The notes beneath the pieces were generated by a model that made no database searches, was not told the DNA's origin, and saw only the letters and a list, made by a program, of their open reading frames with translations. From a virus: DNA of 30,528 nt. The stretch spans positions 1-30,528 of the IMG/VR virus record IMGVR_UViG_3300010151_000089; one strand, 5' to 3'. Position numbers and translations under genes: made by a program. Each line of letters opens with the position of its first letter. Position 1 is the stretch's first letter. Shown here in pieces: positions 8,072 to 16,056 of this stretch.

Positions 8072-9484
8072 TTACCGTCCGGGTTTTCGATGTTCCATTG
8101 CAGCAATACGGCTAGCCGTCCTAGTGTTTTCATCACCCAATTTCTTAATTGCTTTCGTAATAATTCCACCAAACTCATCCAACTTCTTTTTAAAATCAGA
8201 GCCGTCTAATTGTTCAGCTAGTGCCGCTTGAATAGCCTCTGAAGAATCCTCTACCGCCTTTGATACCACATTTATCATTCCTTGGCCGGCAGTCGCGGTC
8301 ATCTGTTTCAATCCCGCGACGGCTTGGCCTTGGGGTAGGCCGGCCATGGCGCCGCCAAGGGCCATTCGTTCGGCGCCGCTTGTTCCAAATGTGCCGGCGA
8401 GCATCTTGTCCATTCCAGTCATCCGTTGTGCTAAAGTCCTTTCTTGTGCAGCGCCCATCGGCCCGGGCACACCACCGCCCGCTAATTGATTTGCATCAAA
8501 GTTGATCAGCTTTCTAACTTGTGTCGGCCCAAAGCCGGCTTGACTAAAAGCGTTCATATAAGCACGTTGGACGCGTGGGGCGGCGCTCTTCAGCCTAGGC
8601 GCTACTTTCTGAATGGATTGAACAATGTAATTCATTCTTTCCGGGTAATCCATCGCAGATGCCTTCACCGCGTCAAAGCTGCCGCCCAGCGAAGTAAGTA
8701 CAGCGTTTAGTTGTGCGCCGGTCTGTTGGGCTGTGTCGAGATTCTCAAATTTTTTCATGATATCCATCAAGCCGCCCATTTCCATTCCCATAGCTCGGGC
8801 GCGCCTCTGGAACATAAAAGCATTCTTTTGGGCGGCGGCATTGTCTAAATTATCATGAAACAGGTGCATGTTGGCAGCCATGTCCTTAAAAATTCGATTA
8901 ACATCCTGTCCGGTGTTGACAGCAAAGTTGGTCATTGTTCTTCCGAATGTCATTATTTCTCTCGTTGACATTCCCATGGTAGTATCAAAGTCATTTATCA
9001 TCTTTGTTGAAGTGCCGATCTCAACGCCAAGCCTTTGCCATATCAGTGTTTGATTAAGTAATTGCCCTTGGGTTTTTTCAAACCCTTTCCGCACGCGTGT
9101 GGCCAACATTGTTGATAAGTCATTAAATCGGGTTGTGGTCTGCTCTAAGTTGAAGCCCAAGTCTCTAACACGAAGGCTGTATTTAGCTATCTGATTAAGC
9201 GCTTCTGATTGTGCCTTGGTGTTGTTGGCAAAAGCAGCGTTACTGTCTGAAAGCTTGACATTAAGCCTATCAATGTATTCTATATAAGATTCATTTGGTC
9301 TTGCTTTGCCGGTGTCGCTTTTGGCCGATTTCTTGCCGGCTGCGATGTTCTTTTCTAGTTTAGCTACGGCCCGGGCCGCCTTAGTCTTTTCGGTGCCGCT
9401 TAGGCCGCCCATAAGCGCTTTGGCTTTAGCGACCTCGCCATTTTGGATTGCCTCAAGAAATTGCCCGTATTGCGTCAATGCCAT
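8072..9484 (-). CDS. Tape-measure protein candidate (gp29-like position)
   Basis: A 470-residue, mostly helical, Ala- and Gln-rich protein. The N-terminal 70 residues are basic and helical, residues 95-330 carry long amphipathic helices (for example TTTRFNDLSTMLATRVRKGF), residues about 335-400 are a Gly/Ala/Met-rich, mildly hydrophobic segment (AGGGVPGPMGAAQ, ALGGAMAGLPQG), and a charged helical end follows. This is the composition of tail tape-measure proteins, which set tail length and line the tube. It sits directly after the probable tail-assembly-chaperone frameshift pair, the usual tape-measure location. It is short for a myovirus (T4 gp29 is about 590 residues), so a short tail or a split tape-measure function is possible. 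GAGG precedes the ATG. Confidence 0.65.
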   Translation of the reverse strand: MALTQYGQFLEAIQNGEVAKAKALMGGLSGTEKTKAARAVAKLEKNIAAGKKSAKSDTGKARPNESYIEYIDRLNVKLSDSNAAFANNTKAQSEALNQIAKYSLRVRDLGFNLEQTTTRFNDLSTMLATRVRKGFEKTQGQLLNQTLIWQRLGVEIGTSTKMINDFDTTMGMSTREIMTFGRTMTNFAVNTGQDVNRIFKDMAANMHLFHDNLDNAAAQKNAFMFQRRARAMGMEMGGLMDIMKKFENLDTAQQTGAQLNAVLTSLGGSFDAVKASAMDYPERMNYIVQSIQKVAPRLKSAAPRVQRAYMNAFSQAGFGPTQVRKLINFDANQLAGGGVPGPMGAAQERTLAQRMTGMDKMLAGTFGTSGAERMALGGAMAGLPQGQAVAGLKQMTATAGQGMINVVSKAVEDSSEAIQAALAEQLDGSDFKKKLDEFGGIITKAIKKLGDENTRTASRIAAMEHRKPGR

Positions 9485-9503
9485 TTAATCTTACCTCTGC
9501 CCT

Positions 9504-9512
9504 ATAAATAGT
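9504..9512 (-). promoter_or_regulatory. ACTATTTAT motif upstream of the tape-measure gene (candidate late promoter)
   Basis: Coding-strand ACTATTTATAG lies 20 bases before the tape-measure start, in a 42-base gap. It matches the recurrent ACTAWTTAY element found before seven other structural genes in this window. Read on the opposite strand it is TATAAATAG, identical to the T4 late-promoter core, but no gene points that way. Confidence 0.45.
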
Positions 9513-9526
9513 TTTCAACAGTAAAA

Positions 9527-9693
9527 TTAACTTTCGTCTTTCGCCGAGTCTTCAAAGAATTTTATCATGCGCTGAAAGAACCAGTCGCGCAGCTTAATCG
9601 GAAGGGCATAAAGCTCAAAAAAGTTCCAATTGCCCTTTTGTTTCATATAAAAGAACAACTCATATACGCTGTCAATATACTCACTCGTCAGGC
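9527..9693 (-). CDS. Frameshift extension of the gp26-like protein (tail assembly chaperone T-part)
   Basis: In the +1 frame relative to the upstream gene, a sequence of about 55 residues starts at the T7 run (9701-9695) and reads GLTSEYIDSVYELFFYM, then GNWNFFELYALPIKLRDWFF, ending in FEDSAKDES. It is aromatic and amphipathic like the short partner proteins that follow T4_baseplate-family genes. No Met in this frame has a Shine-Dalgarno, and the frame is open for 107 bases into the upstream gene, so independent initiation looks unlikely. Slippage at the T7 run would fuse it to the upstream protein as a product of about 321 residues. Its place between the tube and tape-measure genes is where lambda G/GT-type chaperone frameshifts occur. 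A sequencing indel in the run is the main alternative. Confidence 0.55.
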
Positions 9694-10493
9694 CAAAAAA
9701 AGTCTGCCAAAACAGGCACAACCCCCTTGTTTTCGTATTCACAGTTTGTACACACAACTTCATATATAAAATCAATATCTGGTACAATTTGAGAATATTT
9801 TCTTTTCAAAAATAAGGAATCGGTGATTGGTAATTTTGAAACAAAGTCATTTATGACCAAAATGTTTTCAGCGCCATTTACTGAAACTATCAGTTGGCGA
9901 AGCCGATCAGAAGCTAAAGTCTCTGGTAAGTTATGTTGTGCCTTCTGTTTGGCCCTTGTTTCTATCTCTTCTTCATCTTCGCTAGTTAAAAACTTAAGCT
10001 CTACGTTAGCTTGGGTTTTTGGTAGTTTGACGACAAACGTACCTCTGTCGGTGAATTGTACACCTTCTTGGTTGTTCTCTTTTATTCCAACAGCGCCTAA
10101 ATCGACTGTATGTTTATTGGGGTGATCACATATCGCACACGATATTTGGATTTTATATTCCGAACCATAAGCGTTTTTTCTAGCGTTTATTAAAATAGCG
10201 CTTTTATCACCCGGCAATAGAGTATCTGCTTTTACACTTTTTATAAGTAAGCTCTCAACAAGTTTATCTATAATCTTACCCTGTTTTGCATATGCCGTAG
10301 ACACCAATATGTCTTCTTCTTTTGTCGTCATAAATCCAATTTCAACCTCTTCAACATTATGAAGCGGGTGCTCTTTGGAATAAAACTTTCCAGCAGATGG
10401 TAGTTTTACTATGTCGGTTGGTGGTGTGTATTGGTGATTTACTTGTGCGGCTGTCTCTGGTATGTTTTGTTTAAGTCTGTCTTGATTTCTCAT
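9681..10493 (-). CDS. 26: T4_baseplate-family protein, gp26-like (baseplate hub / tail assembly chaperone)
   Basis: A 270-residue protein with the family pattern IVKLPSAGKFYSK (28-40), then EVEIGFMTTKEEDIL (49-63), LLPGDKSAILINARKNAYG (92-110), and two CxxC pairs (C119/C122 and C248/C251) that could bind zinc. It ends in FFWPDE. This is the pattern of the family that includes T4 gp26, thought to act in baseplate hub assembly. AGGAG lies 4-5 bases before the ATG, and a short gap separates it from the tube gene. Directly before its stop is a T7 run, and the +1 frame continues as a further 55-residue coding stretch, so two C-terminal forms may be made. Confidence 0.8.
   Translation of the reverse strand: MRNQDRLKQNIPETAAQVNHQYTPPTDIVKLPSAGKFYSKEHPLHNVEEVEIGFMTTKEEDILVSTAYAKQGKIIDKLVESLLIKSVKADTLLPGDKSAILINARKNAYGSEYKIQISCAICDHPNKHTVDLGAVGIKENNQEGVQFTDRGTFVVKLPKTQANVELKFLTSEDEEEIETRAKQKAQHNLPETLASDRLRQLIVSVNGAENILVINDFVSKLPITDSLFLKRKYSQIVPDIDFIYEVVCTNCEYENKGVVPVLADFFWPDE
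9695..9701 (-). other. Candidate slippery site (T7) for +1 or -2 frameshifting
   Basis: The coding strand reads GAC TTT TTT TGG in the zero frame. After decoding TTT, tRNA-Phe can re-pair perfectly on TTT one base downstream, placing GGC CTG in the A-site and entering the long +1 frame; the zero frame stops five codons later at TGA. RNA polymerase slippage on T7 would do the same. The alternative is a one-base insertion or read error in the homopolymer. Confidence 0.5.
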
Positions 10494-10502
10494 TATCTCC
10501 TC

Positions 10503-11045
10503 TTATTTCTTATGATATATCAACTCTGCCCAATCATATGATACCGTAATTGTAATTCCTGTTAAGTCCTGAGAGCTATAACTTACTTCACTAAACTTTG
10601 TATCAGTTACGAAAGCGCCATGTAATTTCCATTCTTCGTACATTTCCCCTTCCGGTGTTAGCATCTGAATGGAAACTCTTCCTAGAGAAGTCATCAAATC
10701 TCTTTTACTAAGATCTTTTAAAGCGGTTTCATCTATATTATCTGGGTAATCATACGCCCTGTCTAATAGTTTCCCCATTGTAAGGGCCGCGATAGTTTCT
10801 TTTACGTCTCTAGAGAATATCTCTCTTATTGTAAAGTTTATTGGATTCCATTTAATTTCTGTTGGGTGATTAAAATAATGATTTAATAATTTGTATGGCG
10901 CTGTGGATATTGTGTACGATGGGCGAGACACATTACTTATATAGGCTACAGGAAAATCATTTATTCTTAAATAAAATCTAAATGATTGTTGAGCTTGTGT
11001 CTCAATTAATCGGTTATTGGTTAGCATTCTATTAGTAATTATCAC
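10503..11045 (-). CDS. Tail tube protein, second copy (gp19-like)
   Basis: A protein of about 180 residues with the gp19 plan: FRFYLRINDFPVAYISNVSRPSYTI near the N-terminus (the FKF.L...D.P...V...GRP pattern, split here across two strands), a middle NFTIREIFSRD segment, and a C-terminal FSEVSYSSQDLTGITITVSYDWA that matches the tube strand pair of its neighbour. It is clearly divergent from the first tube gene. Translation may start at a GTG (11045) that overlaps the upstream TGA (GTGA), or at an ATG at 11027; neither has a good Shine-Dalgarno, so the coupled GTG is annotated. It may be a second tube component or a baseplate-proximal tube initiator rather than the bulk tube subunit. Confidence 0.75.
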   Translation of the reverse strand: MIITNRMLTNNRLIETQAQQSFRFYLRINDFPVAYISNVSRPSYTISTAPYKLLNHYFNHPTEIKWNPINFTIREIFSRDVKETIAALTMGKLLDRAYDYPDNIDETALKDLSKRDLMTSLGRVSIQMLTPEGEMYEEWKLHGAFVTDTKFSEVSYSSQDLTGITITVSYDWAELIYHKK

Positions 11046-11590
11046 TCAGCGGAAAAAACTTCGTGGCTGGCGTAATCAAATGTTAGCGTAACTGTAATAC
11101 TCATTAAATCTTCGCTGTCATATCCGACATCATCGTAGTTGACTTCCTTAACCCAAGCATTCTTTAAAGTCCACTTTTCAACGTCGCGTCCATTTGAATC
11201 GATCGTCTTGATGGCGATGTCGCCCTTGGTCGCGTCGATCGACTTAAGCTTAGAAGGGCTTATTTTCCAACCTTGGTTGTCCATCGTCCATTCTGATGGA
11301 GCAACGTAGCCGGCGTCTTTAAACATTTTAAACATTACAGAAGCAACATCTGGGTCAATGGGATCAACAAGTGTAATTTGTATATCGCCGTATTGAACTC
11401 TGCCCGGGAATTTAAACTCGTGTGCTAAAAACTGATGCGTTGCGCCGGCGGTTAAAGTCAAGCTTGGCCGGCCGGCAGTTTTGACAACCCAAGCTGGAAT
11501 GTCACCAAAACTCAGAATAAATTTAAATTTACGCTTTGGCTCAATATTTGGCGTTTGCCACTGAGGTAACGGTGTTGCTTGTTTTGGCAT
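11042..11590 (-). CDS. 19: Tail tube protein, first copy (gp19-like)
   Basis: A 182-residue protein. KRKFKFILSFGDIPAWVVKT (residues 19-38) followed by AGRPSLTL is the hallmark N-terminal hairpin of T4-type tail tube proteins. It continues with HEFKFPGRVQYGDIQITLVD and ends with WVKEVNYDDVGYDSEDLMSI leading to a TVTLTFDYA strand. Such proteins stack as hexameric rings to form the inner tube around the tape measure. It lies directly downstream of the sheath gene, as in T4, with GGAGA before the ATG and an ACTAATTAC motif 24 bases upstream. The good initiation site suggests this is the major tube subunit. Confidence 0.85.
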   Translation of the reverse strand: MPKQATPLPQWQTPNIEPKRKFKFILSFGDIPAWVVKTAGRPSLTLTAGATHQFLAHEFKFPGRVQYGDIQITLVDPIDPDVASVMFKMFKDAGYVAPSEWTMDNQGWKISPSKLKSIDATKGDIAIKTIDSNGRDVEKWTLKNAWVKEVNYDDVGYDSEDLMSITVTLTFDYASHEVFSAE

Positions 11591-11613
11591 CTACTTCTCT
11601 CCTAATACTCCTA

Positions 11614-11622
11614 GTAATTAGT
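11614..11622 (-). promoter_or_regulatory. ACTAATTAC motif upstream of the first tube gene (candidate late promoter)
   Basis: One of eight intergenic coding-strand matches to ACTAWTTAY; it ends about 24 bases before the tube ATG, in the 33-base gap between the sheath and tube genes. It lies very close to the sheath stop codon, so a regulatory role is plausible but unproven. Confidence 0.4.
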
Positions 11623-11623
11623 A

Positions 11624-14617
11624 TTAATCCTCAAATGCTGCTCCAGTATTTGTGATAATAAAGTCAACAGCAATGAATTCAATTGCTCTAGCAGGCTTTA
11701 AGAACACCTTTGCGTACATAACGTTGCGATCAATTAGATCATCCGTCGTGGTAGTTTTATCCAGTATCAGTTTATAGTCAGTCAGGCCAAAGCGTGCTTT
11801 AACGTCTGCTAAGAACGGCTCTGCTCTGCCGATAAATCTATCCCACGTTTCTTGTACATTCGGCTCAAACAAAATGTCCGAAGCTATTGTAGCAATTCCC
11901 TTCTTGACGAACAACATTAATCTACGAACATTAATTCTGTCCAAAGCACTTCTTGTGATTTGAAGTGTTTTCTGCCCAAAGATCACAATACCTTCATTCG
12001 GGAAGGAAGCAATTGGATTAATGTTCGCATCATAAAGGGTATCTCTTTCTTTCGAAGTCAATTTTTGAGTTACGTTAATTACCGGAAGGCCGGCCGCGCC
12101 GCTTGATAAGCCGCCCCTATTAAAGCCGGCTGGGGCAAACCACGGGGCACGGACACGATCAGTATACGACATTGCGCCGATTCCAGCTACAGAAGGAGGC
12201 ATAAAAACAACATTGCCGTTGATTGTGTCTCTGATCTGTACCCATGGATAATATGCGCAAGCATAACTTGAATTTAGGCCGCGTGCCTTAAGATTAGTAA
12301 CTGTTGTAGAAACAGCGCCATAAGCTTTAGCCGTACTATCTTCCTCTGGTGTGAAGTCACCCTTGAGATCAATTACAGCAAGAGCGTCTGCTCTAGACTC
12401 AACAGTCTCAATCATGTGGTTGGTTAACCCTTCGTGATAGAGCCCGGGCATTGACATCAAGTTGTATTCAGCAAACTCTGGGTCTCTACAAATGTCCATG
12501 GCTTCTTTTGCGCTATTAAAGGCATAATTAGAAAGCTCTGTTTTATCTTCAAGCCCCGAACTTCTAAACTGATCCTTTTCCGTTATATCTAAGCCATCTG
12601 AGCCTCCATATAATAGAGCAGTGAATGAATAAATCTCTTTATCCAAGATGTCCTTATATGAGCCCCCTGAACTGGTGCTATTAAGAGCCTTGCCGGCGTT
12701 TCTGGAGCCCGGTACCCAATAATAATCGCCGGCCGATGCGGTGATACTGGCCGAGGAAACAATTTCATCAAGTGAAAAAGCCCATGAGTGCTCTGTAAAG
12801 TTAGTAGTCGCGGTAAACTGATTTAAACCACTGGCTTTACTCTTAACAAGATCAACAATGTCATCGTTGAATCTACCATTTGTCTTTGTCTTTCCAGTAT
12901 AGGCGCCAAAGTAAGCGTCTTTATTGTTTGAAAGGCCATCTTGTGAAGCGGATATGCGAGCAGGAACTCGTGGGAACAAAAACTTCATCTGCTTCTTAAT
13001 CGCCCGCGATATAGAGCCCGATTGCGCGCCCTTAAATATGCCCACATAAGCATGTGGGGTCGCACCAGTGGTGCCACCAACAATTGGGCTGTTTGTTGCT
13101 GCAACGGCAAAAGAGGCCGAGGTGCTGCCGGTGACGAACGGACTCAGTTCAACCGCCTGATATTTAATCGGTCCAAAAGTGCCAAAAGGTAGGTTTTCCG
13201 CGTTAGTTGAAGCGTTAGAGCCCATCTTTATGCGAATATATTTAGAATTGTTTGGCCATTCGCCCTGCGGTCTTAAAATTCTTTCAGCAGTATCAAATTT
13301 AACATATTGATCGCCAATTTTTCTGGCAACATAATTAATAGAATCTGGATTTAAATTACAGTTGCTAAATCTTTCTAAAACATTTAGTGATTTATCTGTA
13401 TCTTTGAGTGATCTAACCAATACATCAAACTGCCCCCACTTATCAAATTCATCTTTTGAATATTTTATGTTTGTAATAGAAATTTTAATATTATTCTGAG
13501 CCCATTCGCCATGATCAAGAGCAATGAGCTTAAATAACTTTGTCATATTAGCAGGAGCATAAGCAGCCTTCGCGTTGCCGCCGCCCAAGTCTTGTGCAAA
13601 GAAATATCCCGTTTGAGGATTCCCGGTGGTGTCTGCGTCCTGCGCATATGGAGTTTGTCTTATGCCGTGCTCGCCACTGGTGCCGCACTTTAATCCCAGA
13701 ATAACACCCAGATACTTTACCTGCGAGGCGCCGGGGTGGTCCATTGCAGCGCCATGGCTGCCGGTTATTTTTTCTACTGTTTCCACGCCACCAGCAGACA
13801 TAGTTAGATAACTCGTGCCGGCAACTTGGTGTAAAAGAGTATTCTCAAATGTTTCACCCAGCCAATATATTTGCCGATCGGCGGCAACAGTAATGGTATT
13901 ATTAGTCAACGTGGGATTCGTGTTGAAAACTTTTCGAATATAATTTTTATGAGACGGGCCCATATTAAAAGTAATTTTCTTTTCAGCGCTGCCAGCTTTG
14001 ATCAGCGCCGTAAAATTACCAGCCGAATCGGAGCGCATTAACGTTGCGGAACCTGACAAATCGGACACAGTGCTACTGTCTACGTCTTCGCCAATCAGCG
14101 CCATCGAGCCTGAATCGATATACCAAATCGCTGCCAAGGAACCAGTTATTTTGCTTACTCCCGCGATGGGGCCGAAGCCAGTAGTATTAAACATCCACAG
14201 CCCATAAGCGCCGCCGCCGACATTCTGCCCAATCCTAGATGTACTTAAAGCCTCCGACGTTTTCCAGCCGGCTTCGCCGCCGCTAGACTTATTAAGATGC
14301 TCCTTCCCAAGAAGCCTGACAACATTAATGGTTGGTGAATTTTTAAGCCAAGCTTGGGCCGCATAAGAGGCGTAAGTAGGCGCCAATTGGGTGTCATCTC
14401 GCCACGGATCTGAACCTACACCACCGTGTTGTGGTTCGCCAAATACTTCAACAAAATCTGAAAAAGAATCAACTTGAACGGGCCTCATTGCTGGGCCTCT
14501 CAACGTTCTACCAACAACTAGGGGGCCGATGTCTCTTGGCTCGCGGGGCAATTGAGAATTGTCTATTTCATTTAAAAAAATCCCCGGTGAAACAAATCTA
14601 AACTTCTTTGCACTCAT
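11624..14617 (-). CDS. 18: Tail sheath protein (gp18-like), unusually long
   Basis: A 997-residue protein. The N-terminus FVSPGIFLNEIDNSQLPREP and GPLVVGRTLRGPAMRPVQV are the sheath signature, followed by a FVEVFG...GG element and TINVVRLLG. The C-terminal third holds the conserved core (RAPWFAPAGFNRGGL, KERDTLYDANINPIASFPNEG, FGQKTLQ, then RINVRRLMLFVKKGI) and ends with the sheath C-terminal strand AKVFLKPARAIEFIAVDFII. T4 gp18 is about 659 residues, so this one carries some 340 extra residues, mainly around residues 130-560, that would form additional outward domains. It forms the contractile cylinder around the tube. GGGAGA precedes the ATG, and an ACTATTTAC motif lies 31 bases upstream. 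Confidence 0.93.
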   Translation of the reverse strand: MSAKKFRFVSPGIFLNEIDNSQLPREPRDIGPLVVGRTLRGPAMRPVQVDSFSDFVEVFGEPQHGGVGSDPWRDDTQLAPTYASYAAQAWLKNSPTINVVRLLGKEHLNKSSGGEAGWKTSEALSTSRIGQNVGGGAYGLWMFNTTGFGPIAGVSKITGSLAAIWYIDSGSMALIGEDVDSSTVSDLSGSATLMRSDSAGNFTALIKAGSAEKKITFNMGPSHKNYIRKVFNTNPTLTNNTITVAADRQIYWLGETFENTLLHQVAGTSYLTMSAGGVETVEKITGSHGAAMDHPGASQVKYLGVILGLKCGTSGEHGIRQTPYAQDADTTGNPQTGYFFAQDLGGGNAKAAYAPANMTKLFKLIALDHGEWAQNNIKISITNIKYSKDEFDKWGQFDVLVRSLKDTDKSLNVLERFSNCNLNPDSINYVARKIGDQYVKFDTAERILRPQGEWPNNSKYIRIKMGSNASTNAENLPFGTFGPIKYQAVELSPFVTGSTSASFAVAATNSPIVGGTTGATPHAYVGIFKGAQSGSISRAIKKQMKFLFPRVPARISASQDGLSNNKDAYFGAYTGKTKTNGRFNDDIVDLVKSKASGLNQFTATTNFTEHSWAFSLDEIVSSASITASAGDYYWVPGSRNAGKALNSTSSGGSYKDILDKEIYSFTALLYGGSDGLDITEKDQFRSSGLEDKTELSNYAFNSAKEAMDICRDPEFAEYNLMSMPGLYHEGLTNHMIETVESRADALAVIDLKGDFTPEEDSTAKAYGAVSTTVTNLKARGLNSSYACAYYPWVQIRDTINGNVVFMPPSVAGIGAMSYTDRVRAPWFAPAGFNRGGLSSGAAGLPVINVTQKLTSKERDTLYDANINPIASFPNEGIVIFGQKTLQITRSALDRINVRRLMLFVKKGIATIASDILFEPNVQETWDRFIGRAEPFLADVKARFGLTDYKLILDKTTTTDDLIDRNVMYAKVFLKPARAIEFIAVDFIITNTGAAFED

Positions 14618-14647
14618 GCTTGTAATTCTCCCGTACTCTTATACATA

Positions 14648-14656
14648 GTAAATAGT
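14648..14656 (-). promoter_or_regulatory. ACTATTTAC motif upstream of the sheath gene (candidate late promoter)
   Basis: Coding-strand AATTACTATTTACTATG lies 31 bases before the sheath start, in the 59-base gap after the gp15-like gene. The flank AATTACTATTTA is shared with the element before the scaffold gene, extending the ACTAWTTAY consensus. Confidence 0.45.
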
Positions 14657-14676
14657 AATTTTAAACTGAAAACCCC

Positions 14677-15564
14677 CTAGCTATCAAATGGAAAAGGCTC
14701 TTTGTGTCGAGGGCGCAATGGTTCCTTCTCTTTATTATCATCAATACCATACTCATTAATATCGCCGAGAACAACCCTTTCGCGCTGAAATTTAAGCTCT
14801 ACAGTGTTTTCACGTATCACCATTTTTGGAGTTTCTTGATTCTTTCCCGATCCTAAAATGAAGCCCAGTACCTTTAGCGTCACTGTTGTTTCATATTTCT
14901 TTTCCTCTTCGGAAAGATTTGAAACATTGTTATCTGAAGGGTAGTCATCTTCAATAAAAGCCTCATACGAATAACCATCTTTCTCTAAAATGAATTGATT
15001 GATCCCGCCGGCCAAAACCATAAATGGCTGCATTATCTCATTCATTTGCTGTTGATAATCTGTTCTAATGTTAATTGTATATGATAAATCATAATAAACC
15101 GGCATTGGCGCGGTTATTGTTTGATAAACAATTTTTTGATTTGGAATTTTTTTCCCAAACGAATCTTTCCATGGAAAGTTATTTTGTCCATATACATCAA
15201 CGCTGTCTGCATTTCTGAAGTTCTTTGTTTTTTCCTGATTTATTCTCTTATGGATTCTATACGAACCTTTTCTATAATCGCGCACTGGAAAAACATTCCC
15301 GGGAATAGGTCGTGAGGCAACCGCAGTCTTGCCCACGGAAGTCCTCTCTACGGAAATCATTGGAAAAATCAGCGCATCTGCGCCATTAGTTCTACGACGC
15401 TCTCTCTGAGCAGCACGTTCTGCAGTTAGCCACATAACATGAACTTTTTTCCACCCTTGGTTTGTGGTTGAGTGAATATCTAAAACCTTATCAACCCAAT
15501 TAAAAACTGCCGAGTCAATGGTTTCAAAGTTCGATGGCTTCAGTGTTTTTACTTTATGAGGCAT
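14677..15564 (-). CDS. 15: Tail completion / sheath stabiliser protein (gp15-like)
   Basis: A 295-residue protein. After a basic N-terminal half comes TAPMPVYYDLSYTINIRTDY (151-170) and a QQMNEIMQPFMVLAGGINQF helix, then DGYSYEAFIEDDYP and a TVTLKVLGFILGSGKNQE strand. This PVYYDLSY.I.I.T....MN.I.E.i pattern is typical of gp15-type proteins, which cap the finished tail and join it to the neck. It lies between the gp14-like and sheath genes, as expected. The ATG overlaps the end of the gp14-like gene by 11 bases and has GGAAGGG upstream. The Pro/Arg-rich C-terminus after residue 270 is probably disordered. Confidence 0.75.
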   Translation of the reverse strand: MPHKVKTLKPSNFETIDSAVFNWVDKVLDIHSTTNQGWKKVHVMWLTAERAAQRERRRTNGADALIFPMISVERTSVGKTAVASRPIPGNVFPVRDYRKGSYRIHKRINQEKTKNFRNADSVDVYGQNNFPWKDSFGKKIPNQKIVYQTITAPMPVYYDLSYTINIRTDYQQQMNEIMQPFMVLAGGINQFILEKDGYSYEAFIEDDYPSDNNVSNLSEEEKKYETTVTLKVLGFILGSGKNQETPKMVIRENTVELKFQRERVVLGDINEYGIDDNKEKEPLRPRHKEPFPFDS

Positions 15565-16051
15565 TAAACTTTCCCTTCCTTGCTCTTATACACTTTGCAG
15601 CAATTTCATATTTTGTATCAGATTGGCCGAATAGCTGATGTGGCTGGTCTAGTGCAACTATCTCATAATAAATCGTGCCATATAAAATAAAGTCACCCTC
15701 TCTAACAAAAAGATCTTGATCTTCTGTTAGTCTTCTTTTGTGAAAATGTACAGTAACCGATGACTTTTTGTCGATACCGAATTTACCAGTTTCTGTAGTT
15801 ATGCCTTCCCAAGCTATTAACGCATATACTCTAACGGGTGGCAAAAATGTTTTTTCAATAGCTTCGCCGTATACCTCGTGGTAGTTTGTATATTTTGCGC
15901 TGATTGGATAATACAAAATGGTCTGGCCTACAACCCTTTCAACCACCTCGTTGCTTATTTGTTTAATGAGATCTTTCTCTTTTTTACCAACAAATAGCGG
16001 TGGGGGTGGCGCAGCCGGCTGTGACCAATTATCTTTTTTCTCATTCGCCAT
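15554..16051 (-). CDS. 14: Neck / head-closure protein (gp14-like candidate)
   Basis: A 165-residue protein. A Pro-rich start (QPAAPPPPLF) precedes a helix (KEKDLIKQISNEVVERVVGQ), then TILYYPISAKYTNYHEVYGE, PPVRVYALIAWEG, and a beta-rich end with LFVREGDFILYGTIYYEIV. The G-D-F-I-x-Y-x-x-x-Y-E-I-V ending is common in head-completion or stopper proteins. In T4, gp13 and gp14 complete the neck after DNA packaging. The gene lies directly after the gp13-like gene (5-base gap) and overlaps the gp15-like gene, matching T4 order 13-14-15. The family call rests on the pattern and order. Confidence 0.6.
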   Translation of the reverse strand: MANEKKDNWSQPAAPPPPLFVGKKEKDLIKQISNEVVERVVGQTILYYPISAKYTNYHEVYGEAIEKTFLPPVRVYALIAWEGITTETGKFGIDKKSSVTVHFHKRRLTEDQDLFVREGDFILYGTIYYEIVALDQPHQLFGQSDTKYEIAAKCIRARKGKFNAS

Positions 16052-16056
16052 CTAGT

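Noticed and set aside
12589-12771. Minus-strand ORF of 60 codons within the sheath gene
   Set aside because: Out-of-frame shadow of the sheath gene with no start signal.
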